64,000 nucleotides of DNA, from contig DGSN01000071.1 of NCBI GenBank assembly GCA_002393575.1, positions 75,603-139,602 on the forward strand. Direction: 5' to 3'. Positions 8,516 to 15,596 of the stretch are shown here, in pieces. Both the position numbers and the translations under genes were made by a program. Every line of letters starts with the position of its first letter. The first letter of the stretch is position 1. Below the pieces are notes generated by a model. The model saw nothing but the letters and a program-made list of their open reading frames with translations, was not told the DNA's origin and did no database searches. Source of the DNA: Prevotellaceae bacterium UBA4361. GTDB lineage: Bacteria > Bacteroidota > Bacteroidia > Bacteroidales > Bacteroidaceae.

Positions 8516-8785
8516 ATGAAGAAGAATCAAAATGAAGAACTTCAATCAAGACGTGAATTCTTCAAAAAAGCAGCCAAAGGTGCTCTGCCTATTCTCGGTG
8601 CTATTGCTTTAGCAAACGCTCCTTTACTTGCCAGTGCTGTTGAGTCAGAATGTAACTGTACAAGTTGCACGGCAAGTTGTTCTGGTGGATGTTCTGGTTG
8701 TAGTGGTGGATGTCAAGGTACATGTAGTAGTACATGCTCTGGAAGTTGTTCAGGCACCTGTCGAGGCGGTTGTTCAGGTAACTAA
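8516..8785 (+). CDS. Tat-signal CXXX-repeat precursor peptide 1
   Basis: An 89-residue precursor. Residues 11-20 (SRREFFKKAA) are a classical twin-arginine motif, followed by a moderately hydrophobic stretch (GALPILGAIALANAPLL) and an ASA site near residue 41. The rest is almost only Cys, Ser, Gly and Thr: 12 cysteines, mostly at four-residue spacing (CSGG, CQGT, CSST), as in CXXX-repeat peptides modified by radical SAM enzymes. Two such enzymes follow. A ribosomally made, post-translationally modified, Tat-exported peptide is the natural reading; the modification is unknown. Simple metal binding is an alternative. Confidence 0.88.
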   Translation: MKKNQNEELQSRREFFKKAAKGALPILGAIALANAPLLASAVESECNCTSCTASCSGGCSGCSGGCQGTCSSTCSGSCSGTCRGGCSGN

Positions 8786-8790
8786 TTATT

Positions 8791-8826
8791 GCTGTGTGCC
8801 TATACTTTATGGGGCACACAGCTTTT
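8791..8826 (+). terminator. Hairpin between the two precursor genes
   Basis: GCTGTGTGCC (8791-8800) pairs with GGCACACAGC (8813-8822), followed by TTTT and a further T-run near 8833-8839. It starts 5 bases after the stop of precursor 1. Such partial terminators between precursor and enzyme genes usually raise precursor output relative to downstream genes. Confidence 0.7.
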
Positions 8827-8844
8827 AGAATCATTTTTTGAATA

Positions 8845-9165
8845 ATGAAGATGTCGGAAGTTCAGTCAAGAAGGGAATTTTTTAGGAGTGCTAAAAGAAT
8901 AATTTTACCAATTCTTGGCTCTGTTATAGTCTTTAACCATCCTCTATGGGTTAAAGCCATGATTACAGAGTGCCAATGTACAAGTTGCGTAGGTAGTTGT
9001 ATGGGCGGGTGCAAAGATCTCTGTATGGGTACGTGTACAGGGACGTGTTGTAACACGTGCCGAGGAACTTGCATAAGTTGTAGTGGTACATGTAAAGGAA
9101 CATGTTTGAATTCTTGTGTGTCAAGTAGTGTGTCAGTTGTAAAAGAGTCAATGAAAACAATATAG
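8845..9165 (+). CDS. Tat-signal CXXX-repeat precursor peptide 2
   Basis: A 106-residue paralogue of the first precursor. The leader keeps SRREFF (residues 8-13), LPILG and a hydrophobic stretch ending near residue 38. The core has 15 cysteines, again mainly every fourth residue (CMGG, CMGT, CTGT, CRGT, CSGT, CKGT), with one CC doublet. Unlike precursor 1 the x positions include Met, Lys, Leu and Asp, and a Cys-free tail of about 16 residues follows. ATG 8851 is an alternative start. It ends 2 bases before the first radical SAM gene, so translation is probably coupled. Confidence 0.87.
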   Translation: MKMSEVQSRREFFRSAKRIILPILGSVIVFNHPLWVKAMITECQCTSCVGSCMGGCKDLCMGTCTGTCCNTCRGTCISCSGTCKGTCLNSCVSSSVSVVKESMKTI

Positions 9166-9167
9166 TA

Positions 9168-10283
9168 ATGAATGAGTGCACAATTGTTTTTATAGTAACG
9201 AAGGACTGTCAGCTTTCATGCAAATATTGTTATTTAGTAGCCAAAAAGAGTGGTGAAGAAATGACAATTTCAGTAGCACAATCAGTTATTAATTATATAC
9301 TTTCTACAAGCTTTCTGGTAAAGGGGACAACAATTATCTATGATTTCATTGGGGGTGAACCACTTCTTAAGATAAATCTTATCAGCGAAATAATGGATTA
9401 TGCAGTAAACGAGATGAAAAAATCGAATTTGGGATTAAAATTCAAAATAAGAATCACAACAAATGGTATTCTATATAATAATTCCAAAGTACAATCTTTT
9501 ATACAAAAGTATCATGACCATTTAATCATTAGTATATCTATAGATGGAACCAAAAAGAAAAATGATTTAAACAGGGTCTTCAAGAATGGGAAAGGTTCCT
9601 ACGATAGCATTATTAGTAATGTTTATTTATGGCATTCGCAATTTCCATTCATAGGTACAAGAATGACTATTTCACATGATGACATTCCATTTGTTTATGA
9701 GAGCGTTAAACATTTAATTTCTCTTGGTATAAAAAAGATTGATGTGAATCCTGTTCTTGAAAATGTATGGCAAGAGGGTGATGAGGTCATATATGAAGAA
9801 CAATTAATGAATATAGCTGATTATATAATAGATAATGATTTGTATTTTGATAAAGAATTAGACCTTACATGTTTTGATGAATATATAGGTAAACCATTAG
9901 GCAAAAAAGATATGATAAACCCTTGTGGATCCATGTTCTTGTCTGTAGATTCATTAGGACGTTTTTATACTTGTATGAGATTTGCAAAGTATTCACTTAG
10001 AAGTAAAAAACCAAGAATTATTGGAGACATCCATAATGGTATAGATAAAAACAAATTACGTCCTCTTTATGCATTAGATTTGCAATCACTTTATACTTCA
10101 GAATGTTTTTTTTGTGAAGTAGCAACAGGATGTAAATGGTGTCCAGCAGAAAATTATGATTCTTCCTCAACTGGAACTATTTATGAACGTTCTGTTGCAA
10201 CATGCAATATGCATAAAGCAAGGGTTAGAGCAAAAAACTATTATTGGAACAAAATATATCAAAAAAACAAATGGATAGAATAA
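9168..10283 (+). CDS. Radical SAM/SPASM maturase, CXXX-repeat target type (1)
   Basis: A 371-residue enzyme. The N-terminal DCQLSCKYCYL carries the CxxxCxxC motif that binds the [4Fe-4S] cluster for S-adenosylmethionine cleavage; FIGGEPLL is the GGE motif. The C-terminal region holds SPASM-type cysteines (NPCGSMFL, FYTCMRF, SECFFCEVATGCKWCPAENYD, VATCNMH), which would bind auxiliary clusters. This architecture matches the radical SAM peptide maturases of CXXX-repeat systems. Its likely substrate is one of the two peptides just upstream, perhaps forming thioether bonds (inference). The gene is AT-rich compared with its surroundings. Confidence 0.88.
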   Translation: MNECTIVFIVTKDCQLSCKYCYLVAKKSGEEMTISVAQSVINYILSTSFLVKGTTIIYDFIGGEPLLKINLISEIMDYAVNEMKKSNLGLKFKIRITTNGILYNNSKVQSFIQKYHDHLIISISIDGTKKKNDLNRVFKNGKGSYDSIISNVYLWHSQFPFIGTRMTISHDDIPFVYESVKHLISLGIKKIDVNPVLENVWQEGDEVIYEEQLMNIADYIIDNDLYFDKELDLTCFDEYIGKPLGKKDMINPCGSMFLSVDSLGRFYTCMRFAKYSLRSKKPRIIGDIHNGIDKNKLRPLYALDLQSLYTSECFFCEVATGCKWCPAENYDSSSTGTIYERSVATCNMHKARVRAKNYYWNKIYQKNKWIE

Positions 10284-11500
10284 AGGAAAGAGTAAAACAA
10301 TGGCAATCAGGTATAACAAGAACAATTACGTTCATTGTTACCCAAGATTGTCAATTGGCATGTAAATATTGCTATCTTGTTGGTAAGAACGACAAGCATA
10401 GAATGTCGTGGGAAATAGCCCAAAAAGGAATTGATTATCTGCTGGCAAATGAAAAAGATTATCCTGAGGAGTCTGTTATTTGGGATTTTATCGGAGGCGA
10501 GCCGTTATTAGAGATAGATTTGATAGATAAAATATGTGATTATATAAAGATGGAGATGTACCGTTTAAATCATCATTGGTTTAACTCGTATAGATTTAAC
10601 TTTACAACAAATGGTATAAATTATAATGCCCCGAAGATTCAAAAATTAATAAAAAAAAATAATTCTCATATAAGTATTTCTATAACGATTGATGGTACGA
10701 AAAAAAAACATGATTTAAACAGAATTTTTAAAACTAATCAAGGTAAAGAATATGGTTCATACAAACAAGTTGTGAGAAATATTCCTTTATGGTTAGAACA
10801 ATTTCCACAGGCGGGAACTAAAGTAACTATTAGTAGTTCTGACATTCCTTATATCAAAGAGAGTGTGATGCATTTATATAGCCTTGGTATACATGAGGTA
10901 AACATTAATTGTGTTTTTGAAAATGTGTGGAAAGAAGGTGATGACATAATATTTGAGGAACAATTAATGCAGTTGGCTGATGAAATTATTGATGGCGGAT
11001 ATTATAAAGACTATTCCTGCTACTTCTTCTCCGAAAATATTGGCAAACCAATGGATTCTGGAAAACAAAATACGAATTGGTGTGGCTCTGGAAAAATGCT
11101 TGCTCTTGATTCTTATGGTAATTTTTATCCATGCAATAGATTTGTAGATTTTTCTTTGCGCGAAAAAATTCCTCGGATTATTGGCAATGTGGTTAACGGA
11201 ATTGATAAGAATAAATTGAGACCTTTTCTGTCTTTGGATAGAATTACTCAAAGTAAGGAGGAATGCATAAAATGTGAAGTTGCTAGTGGATGTGCATGGT
11301 GTCAAGGTGAAAATTATGATAGCGCAGATACTTGTACCATTTTTCAGCGTTCAACAGCCATCTGTAAGATGCACAAGGCTCGCGTCCGTGCAAATAATTA
11401 TTACTGGAACAAGCTCTATAGAAAATTGGAGCTGGAAGGAATCTCACAAGAAGAAGCAAAAAAACATATTAAACAAATAACTAATAAAGAACTTTGTTAG
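10271..11500 (+). CDS. Radical SAM/SPASM maturase, CXXX-repeat target type (2)
   Basis: A paralogue of the preceding enzyme, aligning along most of its length (VTQDCQLACKYCYLVGK, FIGGEPLL, SITIDGTKKKHDLNRIF, IIGNVVNGIDKNKLRPF). It keeps the CxxxCxxC motif and SPASM cysteines (NWCGSG, FYPCNRF, EECIKCEVASGCAWCQGENYD, AICKMH). I chose ATG 10271, which overlaps the previous stop by 13 bases; ATG 10244 would add nine residues encoded by the end of the upstream gene. Two enzymes for two precursors suggests duplication with specialisation, or sequential action on both. About 409 residues. Confidence 0.88.
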   Translation: MDRIKERVKQWQSGITRTITFIVTQDCQLACKYCYLVGKNDKHRMSWEIAQKGIDYLLANEKDYPEESVIWDFIGGEPLLEIDLIDKICDYIKMEMYRLNHHWFNSYRFNFTTNGINYNAPKIQKLIKKNNSHISISITIDGTKKKHDLNRIFKTNQGKEYGSYKQVVRNIPLWLEQFPQAGTKVTISSSDIPYIKESVMHLYSLGIHEVNINCVFENVWKEGDDIIFEEQLMQLADEIIDGGYYKDYSCYFFSENIGKPMDSGKQNTNWCGSGKMLALDSYGNFYPCNRFVDFSLREKIPRIIGNVVNGIDKNKLRPFLSLDRITQSKEECIKCEVASGCAWCQGENYDSADTCTIFQRSTAICKMHKARVRANNYYWNKLYRKLELEGISQEEAKKHIKQITNKELC

Positions 11501-11501
11501 A

Positions 11502-11936
11502 ATGAAAAAGAGACTAATCATTATTTATTTATGTTTACTTTCCTCTATAATTGTAAAAGCAGGGGATTACAAGTATGTTAGAACTTACGATGCTAATGGC
11601 AACGTGGTTGCAACAGCAAATATAGACGAGTATATATCAGCTGATGTTAAAGATATACCTATGATGATGGGTAGTATGAGAATGTTGACGTGGGGATTAT
11701 ATACCAGATATGGAGACGATTGGAAATGGACACCAGCTCCTAATTATAGTTATAATAGCCAAAACAATGGGTGGTATATCTTTGTGTGTACAATAGGTTA
11801 TCATTCAGAATATTTTTACTATAAAATGGATGGCTCTTGTGTTAGATCAACTTTTATGGCTGGAGGAAATGGTCGTTATAAGGAATATATTCCATCAAAG
11901 AGGCCAACAATAGACAGGATGGGACCAACTAGATAA
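11502..11936 (+). CDS. Small secreted protein of unknown function, peptide cluster
   Basis: A 144-residue protein with a Sec-type signal peptide (MKKRLIIIYLCLLSSIIVKA). The mature part is rich in Tyr, Trp and Gly (NGWYIFVCTIGYHSEYFYY) with no domain I recognise. It starts one base after the stop of the second radical SAM gene and so is co-transcribed. Being secreted by Sec rather than Tat, it may act outside the cytoplasm on or with the exported peptides. This is inferred from position only. Confidence 0.7.
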   Translation: MKKRLIIIYLCLLSSIIVKAGDYKYVRTYDANGNVVATANIDEYISADVKDIPMMMGSMRMLTWGLYTRYGDDWKWTPAPNYSYNSQNNGWYIFVCTIGYHSEYFYYKMDGSCVRSTFMAGGNGRYKEYIPSKRPTIDRMGPTR

Positions 11937-11950
11937 TATATATATAAATT

Positions 11951-12913
11951 ATGGTACAATATTTAGTGATATTATTAGATGACACTTCTGTGAGCTATTG
12001 TCATTGCAATAATCCGTATAAAGAGCATCGACTCATCAGTTTAGATGATTTACGAAACGGTATTTTATATGCCATGAAAGAAAATCTGATGATTCAGTTT
12101 GTTTATCCAGACTATGACCTACCTGAAGAGTATAAGGAGAAAATTGAATCTATAGACCATCATAATATAGTATCTTCTCTCTACTTTGATAAATTGATGT
12201 TTGAAGAGTCTGATGTGGTTGTCTTTCAAGATTGGTCCAGTGTGTCAAATTATGATTTTGAGCCAGGTAAAGCTTACGTTATAAAAACAACAAAAACTGA
12301 TTTGTTTGATAGATATTGTTCCCTTAAAGAGATTCTTGGTAAAGTCGATCGTCTTAATGTGGTGATTACAGATGTGGAAAAATTTACGGATGGGGATTTC
12401 GAAAGTTATAAAAAGGTTCTTTCTGAACTATCCGCGGAAATTGAAAAACTTTATGTAGCAGGTAAATCACCTCAGCTGAATTTGTTGACTGACCGTATGA
12501 TGCTTTCAGAGATGAATAATTGTGGAGCAGGAGAAACCAATATTACATTGGCTCCTAATGGTAAATTCTATGTGTGTCCTGCTTTCTATTATGAGAATGA
12601 GGCTGATAGTGTGGGCGATTTAGATAAGGGTCTTGATATCAAGAACAAACAACTATATCGACTTGATCATGCTCCTATATGTCGTCATTGCGATGCATGG
12701 CAATGTAAACGCTGTATATGGTTAAACAGAAAAACAACTCTTGAGGTGAATACTCCAAGCCATGAACAATGTGTGATAGCACATTTGGAACGTAATGCAA
12801 GTCGAGAACTTCTCAATAGCATTCGAAAACATGGTACATTCTTACCAGAACAAGATGAAATAGAAAAGATTGACTATTTGGATCCTTTTGACAAAAGAGC
12901 GGATTGGCAATAA
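11951..12913 (+). CDS. CXXX repeat peptide maturase without radical SAM motif
   Basis: A 320-residue cytoplasmic protein that resembles the 'CXXX repeat peptide maturase' family. It lacks the CxxxCxxC radical SAM motif but has a C-terminal SPASM-like Cys set: NNCGAGETN, KFYVCPAFYY, ICRHCDAWQCKRCIW and HEQCVIAHLER. The N-terminal half (LVILLDDTSVSYCHCNNP) resembles no catalytic domain I know. It may bind iron-sulfur clusters or recruit the peptides for the two radical SAM enzymes. Family assignment is from remembered motif patterns. Confidence 0.75.
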   Translation: MVQYLVILLDDTSVSYCHCNNPYKEHRLISLDDLRNGILYAMKENLMIQFVYPDYDLPEEYKEKIESIDHHNIVSSLYFDKLMFEESDVVVFQDWSSVSNYDFEPGKAYVIKTTKTDLFDRYCSLKEILGKVDRLNVVITDVEKFTDGDFESYKKVLSELSAEIEKLYVAGKSPQLNLLTDRMMLSEMNNCGAGETNITLAPNGKFYVCPAFYYENEADSVGDLDKGLDIKNKQLYRLDHAPICRHCDAWQCKRCIWLNRKTTLEVNTPSHEQCVIAHLERNASRELLNSIRKHGTFLPEQDEIEKIDYLDPFDKRADWQ

Positions 12914-12944
12914 TATTTAACCATTATTGATATTAAAGTAGAAT

Positions 12945-13400
12945 ATGATGAAAACTATTATTATTTCATTAATGATAAGTGTCTCTACATTTAGTAATGT
13001 CTTTGCGCAGACAATGTGCTATAGGTATGTTTATTCGGTTTCTCAATCTGGTGAAAAATATGATAAATATGCAAATGAAGGTGAACCAGGTTGTACGAGT
13101 CCTAATTATCGAAAAAAATTAGGCTATTATTTCACATTTAACGATAATAAATCTACAGTTTGTACTTCTGACAAGAATGGAAAAGCATCTCGTAGCATTT
13201 ATGGAAATCTTATCATAGCTGATTTCGTAAAATCGACCAATGAAATGCATATTTACAAATTCCGAACTGATGGTGAGACCATTCGTTTTTCTAAAGATTT
13301 TAAAAGAATGAATAGAAACGGGTTACCTCCAAGAACAGATGATGTAGATGTTTTTGAATATTATCAGTCTAAGATTAACCCAGACGAACATTTGTATTAA
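12945..13400 (+). CDS. Second small secreted protein of unknown function
   Basis: A 151-residue protein with a signal peptide ending FSNVFAQ. The mature part has three Cys (TMCYRY, EPGCTSP, STVCTSD), many Lys and Tyr, and no recognised domain. Like the protein at 11502-11936 it opens with an aromatic strand followed by a short repeat-poor fold, but the two are not clearly homologous. ATG 12948 is an equally good start. It sits between maturase and modification-system genes, so it belongs to the cluster by position. Confidence 0.65.
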   Translation: MMKTIIISLMISVSTFSNVFAQTMCYRYVYSVSQSGEKYDKYANEGEPGCTSPNYRKKLGYYFTFNDNKSTVCTSDKNGKASRSIYGNLIIADFVKSTNEMHIYKFRTDGETIRFSKDFKRMNRNGLPPRTDDVDVFEYYQSKINPDEHLY

Positions 13401-13472
13401 TTAGAGAGCCTATTAAATGATAACAATAGATATTTATAGAAGTGTAATAGGACTATAATAAATGAAGAAACT

Positions 13473-13745
13473 ATGAATAAAAAACTTGTTGGGCAAGTGA
13501 CACCCGAGGAACGAACTGAGATTCAGACACTCTTCGAACGTCGCAATGGCTTGAATGAATTAGCAAAGATTCTTACTTCTGATAATTCGGAACTGTATGA
13601 AAGGTTAGTGAAAGACATGGGTGAAACAGGTACAAAGTTTCAATCGTGGTGGGATCGAATGGCTGAAAAATATCAGTGGGAAGGTACTGAAAATGGCAAC
13701 TGGGAAATCAATTTTGAAACGTGTGAAATATTCTTGGTATCATAA
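13473..13745 (+). CDS. CXXX repeat peptide modification system protein
   Basis: A 90-residue soluble protein. The pattern VGQVTPEERTEIQTLFERR, then LYERLVKDMGET, FQSWWDRMAEKYQW and NWEINFETCEIFL, matches the small proteins named 'CXXX repeat peptide modification system protein' that accompany such radical SAM genes. Its role is unknown; an adaptor that binds the precursor leader is one possibility. Its stop codon directly precedes the tatA start with no gap, which physically links the modification genes to the Tat genes. Confidence 0.75.
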   Translation: MNKKLVGQVTPEERTEIQTLFERRNGLNELAKILTSDNSELYERLVKDMGETGTKFQSWWDRMAEKYQWEGTENGNWEINFETCEIFLVS

Positions 13746-13985
13746 ATGTGCATGATTATGAATAGTTTATTGGTTTTACCTTTGTTTATTGGTACAACGG
13801 AGCTGTTACTTATTGGTGGATTGGCTTTGTTGCTTTTCGGTGGTAAGAAACTGCCAGAGATGATGAAAGGGCTAGGTCAAGGTGTTCAAAGCTTTAAGAA
13901 GGGAATGAATGAACCTTTGCAGGAGGATTCTGAAGAAGAGGCTAAGGATGCGGATAAATCTACAGAACAAGATGCCAAGTCGTAA
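13746..13985 (+). CDS. tatA: Sec-independent protein translocase TatA
   Basis: A 79-residue protein with a single N-terminal membrane helix (TTELLLIGGLALLLF), the conserved Glu of the TatA/E helix, the hinge LFGGKKLPEM, an amphipathic helix (KGLGQGVQSFKKGM) and an acidic C-terminal tail. TatA multimers form the conducting part of the twin-arginine translocon for folded proteins. ATG 13752 and 13758 are alternative starts. The gene begins directly after the modification-system gene and overlaps tatC by 14 bases. No tatB is seen, as is normal where TatA serves both roles. Confidence 0.92.
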   Translation: MCMIMNSLLVLPLFIGTTELLLIGGLALLLFGGKKLPEMMKGLGQGVQSFKKGMNEPLQEDSEEEAKDADKSTEQDAKS

Positions 13986-14787
13986 TGCACAAACCGACAA
14001 TCTTTTAACATTCGGCGGACATCTGGAGGTGCTTCGCCGAATGCTTTTTCGTGTTCTTGCTGTTGCTGGATTAATAGCTATACTTGTTTTTTGTTTTAAG
14101 GATGAAACGTTTTCTTTGTTGTTAGCTCCGAGTGAATGGGATTTTGTGACTTATCGATGGATTGAGCGTATTCTTCAATCTATAGGTTTCGTGGAGTTTC
14201 GATTTGAAGAGTATCATGTTGATTTAATTGCCACAGATTTGTCATCTCAATTCATGACACATGTCACAACTGCTGTGTATTTGGGTGTACTTGGGGCTTC
14301 ACCTTATATCTTATACGAGTTGTTCCACTTTGTGTCACCTGCATTATATGATAATGAACGTAAATACTCTGTGCAGGTGGCTATGGTTATTTATGTGCTG
14401 TTTATTGTAGGCGTCTTGATGACTTACTTTGTCCTTTTCCCTGTTTCTTTTAGATTCTTGGGAACCTATAGTGTGGCAGAACGAGTTCATAGCACGATAA
14501 CGCTTGATTCTTATATCAACACTTTTGTTTCTTTGACATTAGTGATGGGCTTAGTTTTTCAATTGCCTGTCATCGCCTTCTTTTTGGCAAAAATGGGCGT
14601 TGTCGAGGCTTGGATGCTGACGCAGTATCGTCGTCATGCTTTTATTATTATCATGTTGGTTGCTGCTATCATTACTCCACCTGACTTGATGACGTTGATT
14701 CTTGTTACAATTCCGCTTTATTTGCTTTATGAAGTAAGTATAAGGGTTGTGATGTGGGTTGGAAAGAATAATCGGGAGGAATCGTGA
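13972..14787 (+). CDS. tatC: Sec-independent protein translocase TatC
   Basis: A polytopic membrane protein of about 271 residues with six hydrophobic segments. It has the N-terminal family motif (LTFGGHLEVLRRML, cf. FxxHLxELRxR), which helps bind the twin-arginine motif, and the conserved SPYILYELFHFVSPALYDNERK region. TatC is the signal-peptide receptor of the Tat pathway. I chose ATG 13972, overlapping tatA by 14 bases; an upstream ATG at 13909 lies deep inside tatA. The only Tat-type signals I see in the window are the two CXXX peptides at the head of the same cluster. Confidence 0.92.
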   Translation: MPSRNAQTDNLLTFGGHLEVLRRMLFRVLAVAGLIAILVFCFKDETFSLLLAPSEWDFVTYRWIERILQSIGFVEFRFEEYHVDLIATDLSSQFMTHVTTAVYLGVLGASPYILYELFHFVSPALYDNERKYSVQVAMVIYVLFIVGVLMTYFVLFPVSFRFLGTYSVAERVHSTITLDSYINTFVSLTLVMGLVFQLPVIAFFLAKMGVVEAWMLTQYRRHAFIIIMLVAAIITPPDLMTLILVTIPLYLLYEVSIRVVMWVGKNNREES

Positions 14788-14863
14788 CATTGCAACTTTA
14801 TGCTTTCTTTTCTGTTTTAGATAAAAATCGTCGAATTCATCGGGAAAAAAGAAAAAATGCAGT

Positions 14864-14871
14864 ACATTTGC
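14864..14871 (+). promoter_or_regulatory. -7 element TACATTTG for the 14928 gene
   Basis: TACATTTG matches TAnnTTTG about 57 bases before the start codon, separating this gene from the Tat/peptide cluster. Confidence 0.55.
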
Positions 14872-14927
14872 AAGGTGAATGGGTTGAACCCGTTGATCGA
14901 TTGTGAAAACTTAAAAATGATATGGTT

Positions 14928-15377
14928 ATGAAAAAGTTGATTTCTTTTTTGTTCTTGATGATGGTGGGTGTGGGTGCGTTCGCACAGAAAAGCTATGTGA
15001 ATGTGATAGGAAGACCGATGTATGCGAGTAATCGGGGAACGAGTCTTTCGGGAGCTGTGCCTAAGGATATGGAAAAGTTTTACGACAATTATAGTTGTGA
15101 ATTTGGGGATGTGCTGAATATGCTGGGGCAGAGAGGATTTGTGGTGGAGGATATGAGTGTTGCGACGGATAAGGACGGCATACTGTTTGAGGTGGCGATT
15201 CTGTCAAAAGCGGATGGGACGAGTCCGAGTGCGGTGCAGAAGGTGAAGGATGACGAAGATGAGGTGCATGAGGTGGCGAGGTATAATTTGCAAGGTATGC
15301 CTGTGACGGAGAATGAGAAGGGTATTCAGATTGTGGTGTTTTCTAACTACACGACTAAAACGATTATCAAGGAGTGA
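14928..15377 (+). CDS. Small secreted protein with a LQG-type C-terminal tail
   Basis: A 149-residue protein with a signal peptide ending GVGAFAQ. No domain is recognised in the central part. The C-terminus (RYNLQGMPV, then KGIQIVVFSNYTTKTIIK) resembles the short tail in many Prevotella secreted proteins, related to type IX secretion sorting signals. The same tail pattern ends the GH30 and GH127 enzymes here. ATG 14922 is two codons upstream; MKK at 14928 gives the more usual signal peptide. It has its own promoter and is probably not part of the peptide cluster. Confidence 0.7.
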   Translation: MKKLISFLFLMMVGVGAFAQKSYVNVIGRPMYASNRGTSLSGAVPKDMEKFYDNYSCEFGDVLNMLGQRGFVVEDMSVATDKDGILFEVAILSKADGTSPSAVQKVKDDEDEVHEVARYNLQGMPVTENEKGIQIVVFSNYTTKTIIKE

Positions 15378-15395
15378 GAACATGATAAGGACTAT

Positions 15396-15469
15396 GAGTC
15401 AACAAATTTACACAAATGGGTCATAAATGGATTATTTATTTGAGATAATTTGTGGAAATTTGTTGACTC
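15396..15469. terminator. Long inverted repeat after the 14928 gene
   Basis: GAGTCAACAAATTT (15396-15409) and further A/T-rich bases are complementary to AAATTTGTTGACTC at the right end (to 15469). The arms total about 20 bases around an A/T-rich centre. There is no clear T-tract, so it may be a terminator or a small repeat element. Confidence 0.5.
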
Positions 15470-15563
15470 ATTCTTTGGAAACGATTGAGAAGACGTAAAG
15501 ACGATATAAGGGGGCTATAAATACATTTTTGTGGATTTATTTGGTTGTTTGCGTATTTCTATT

Positions 15564-15571
15564 TAAATTTG
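15564..15571 (+). promoter_or_regulatory. Promoter of the GH30 gene
   Basis: TAAATTTG (15564-15571) matches the -7 consensus, and TTTG at 15540-15543 lies 20 bases upstream, the usual spacing of the Bacteroidetes -33 TTTG element. Transcription would start about 20 bases before the ATG. Confidence 0.65.
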
Positions 15572-15596
15572 GCAACGAATTACATATTTTAGATCA

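Noticed and set aside
8516..9165. Metallothionein-like proteins instead of modified peptides
   Set aside because: Cys content fits, but the Tat signals and the directly following radical SAM/SPASM genes are better explained by peptide modification. Metal binding of the product remains possible.
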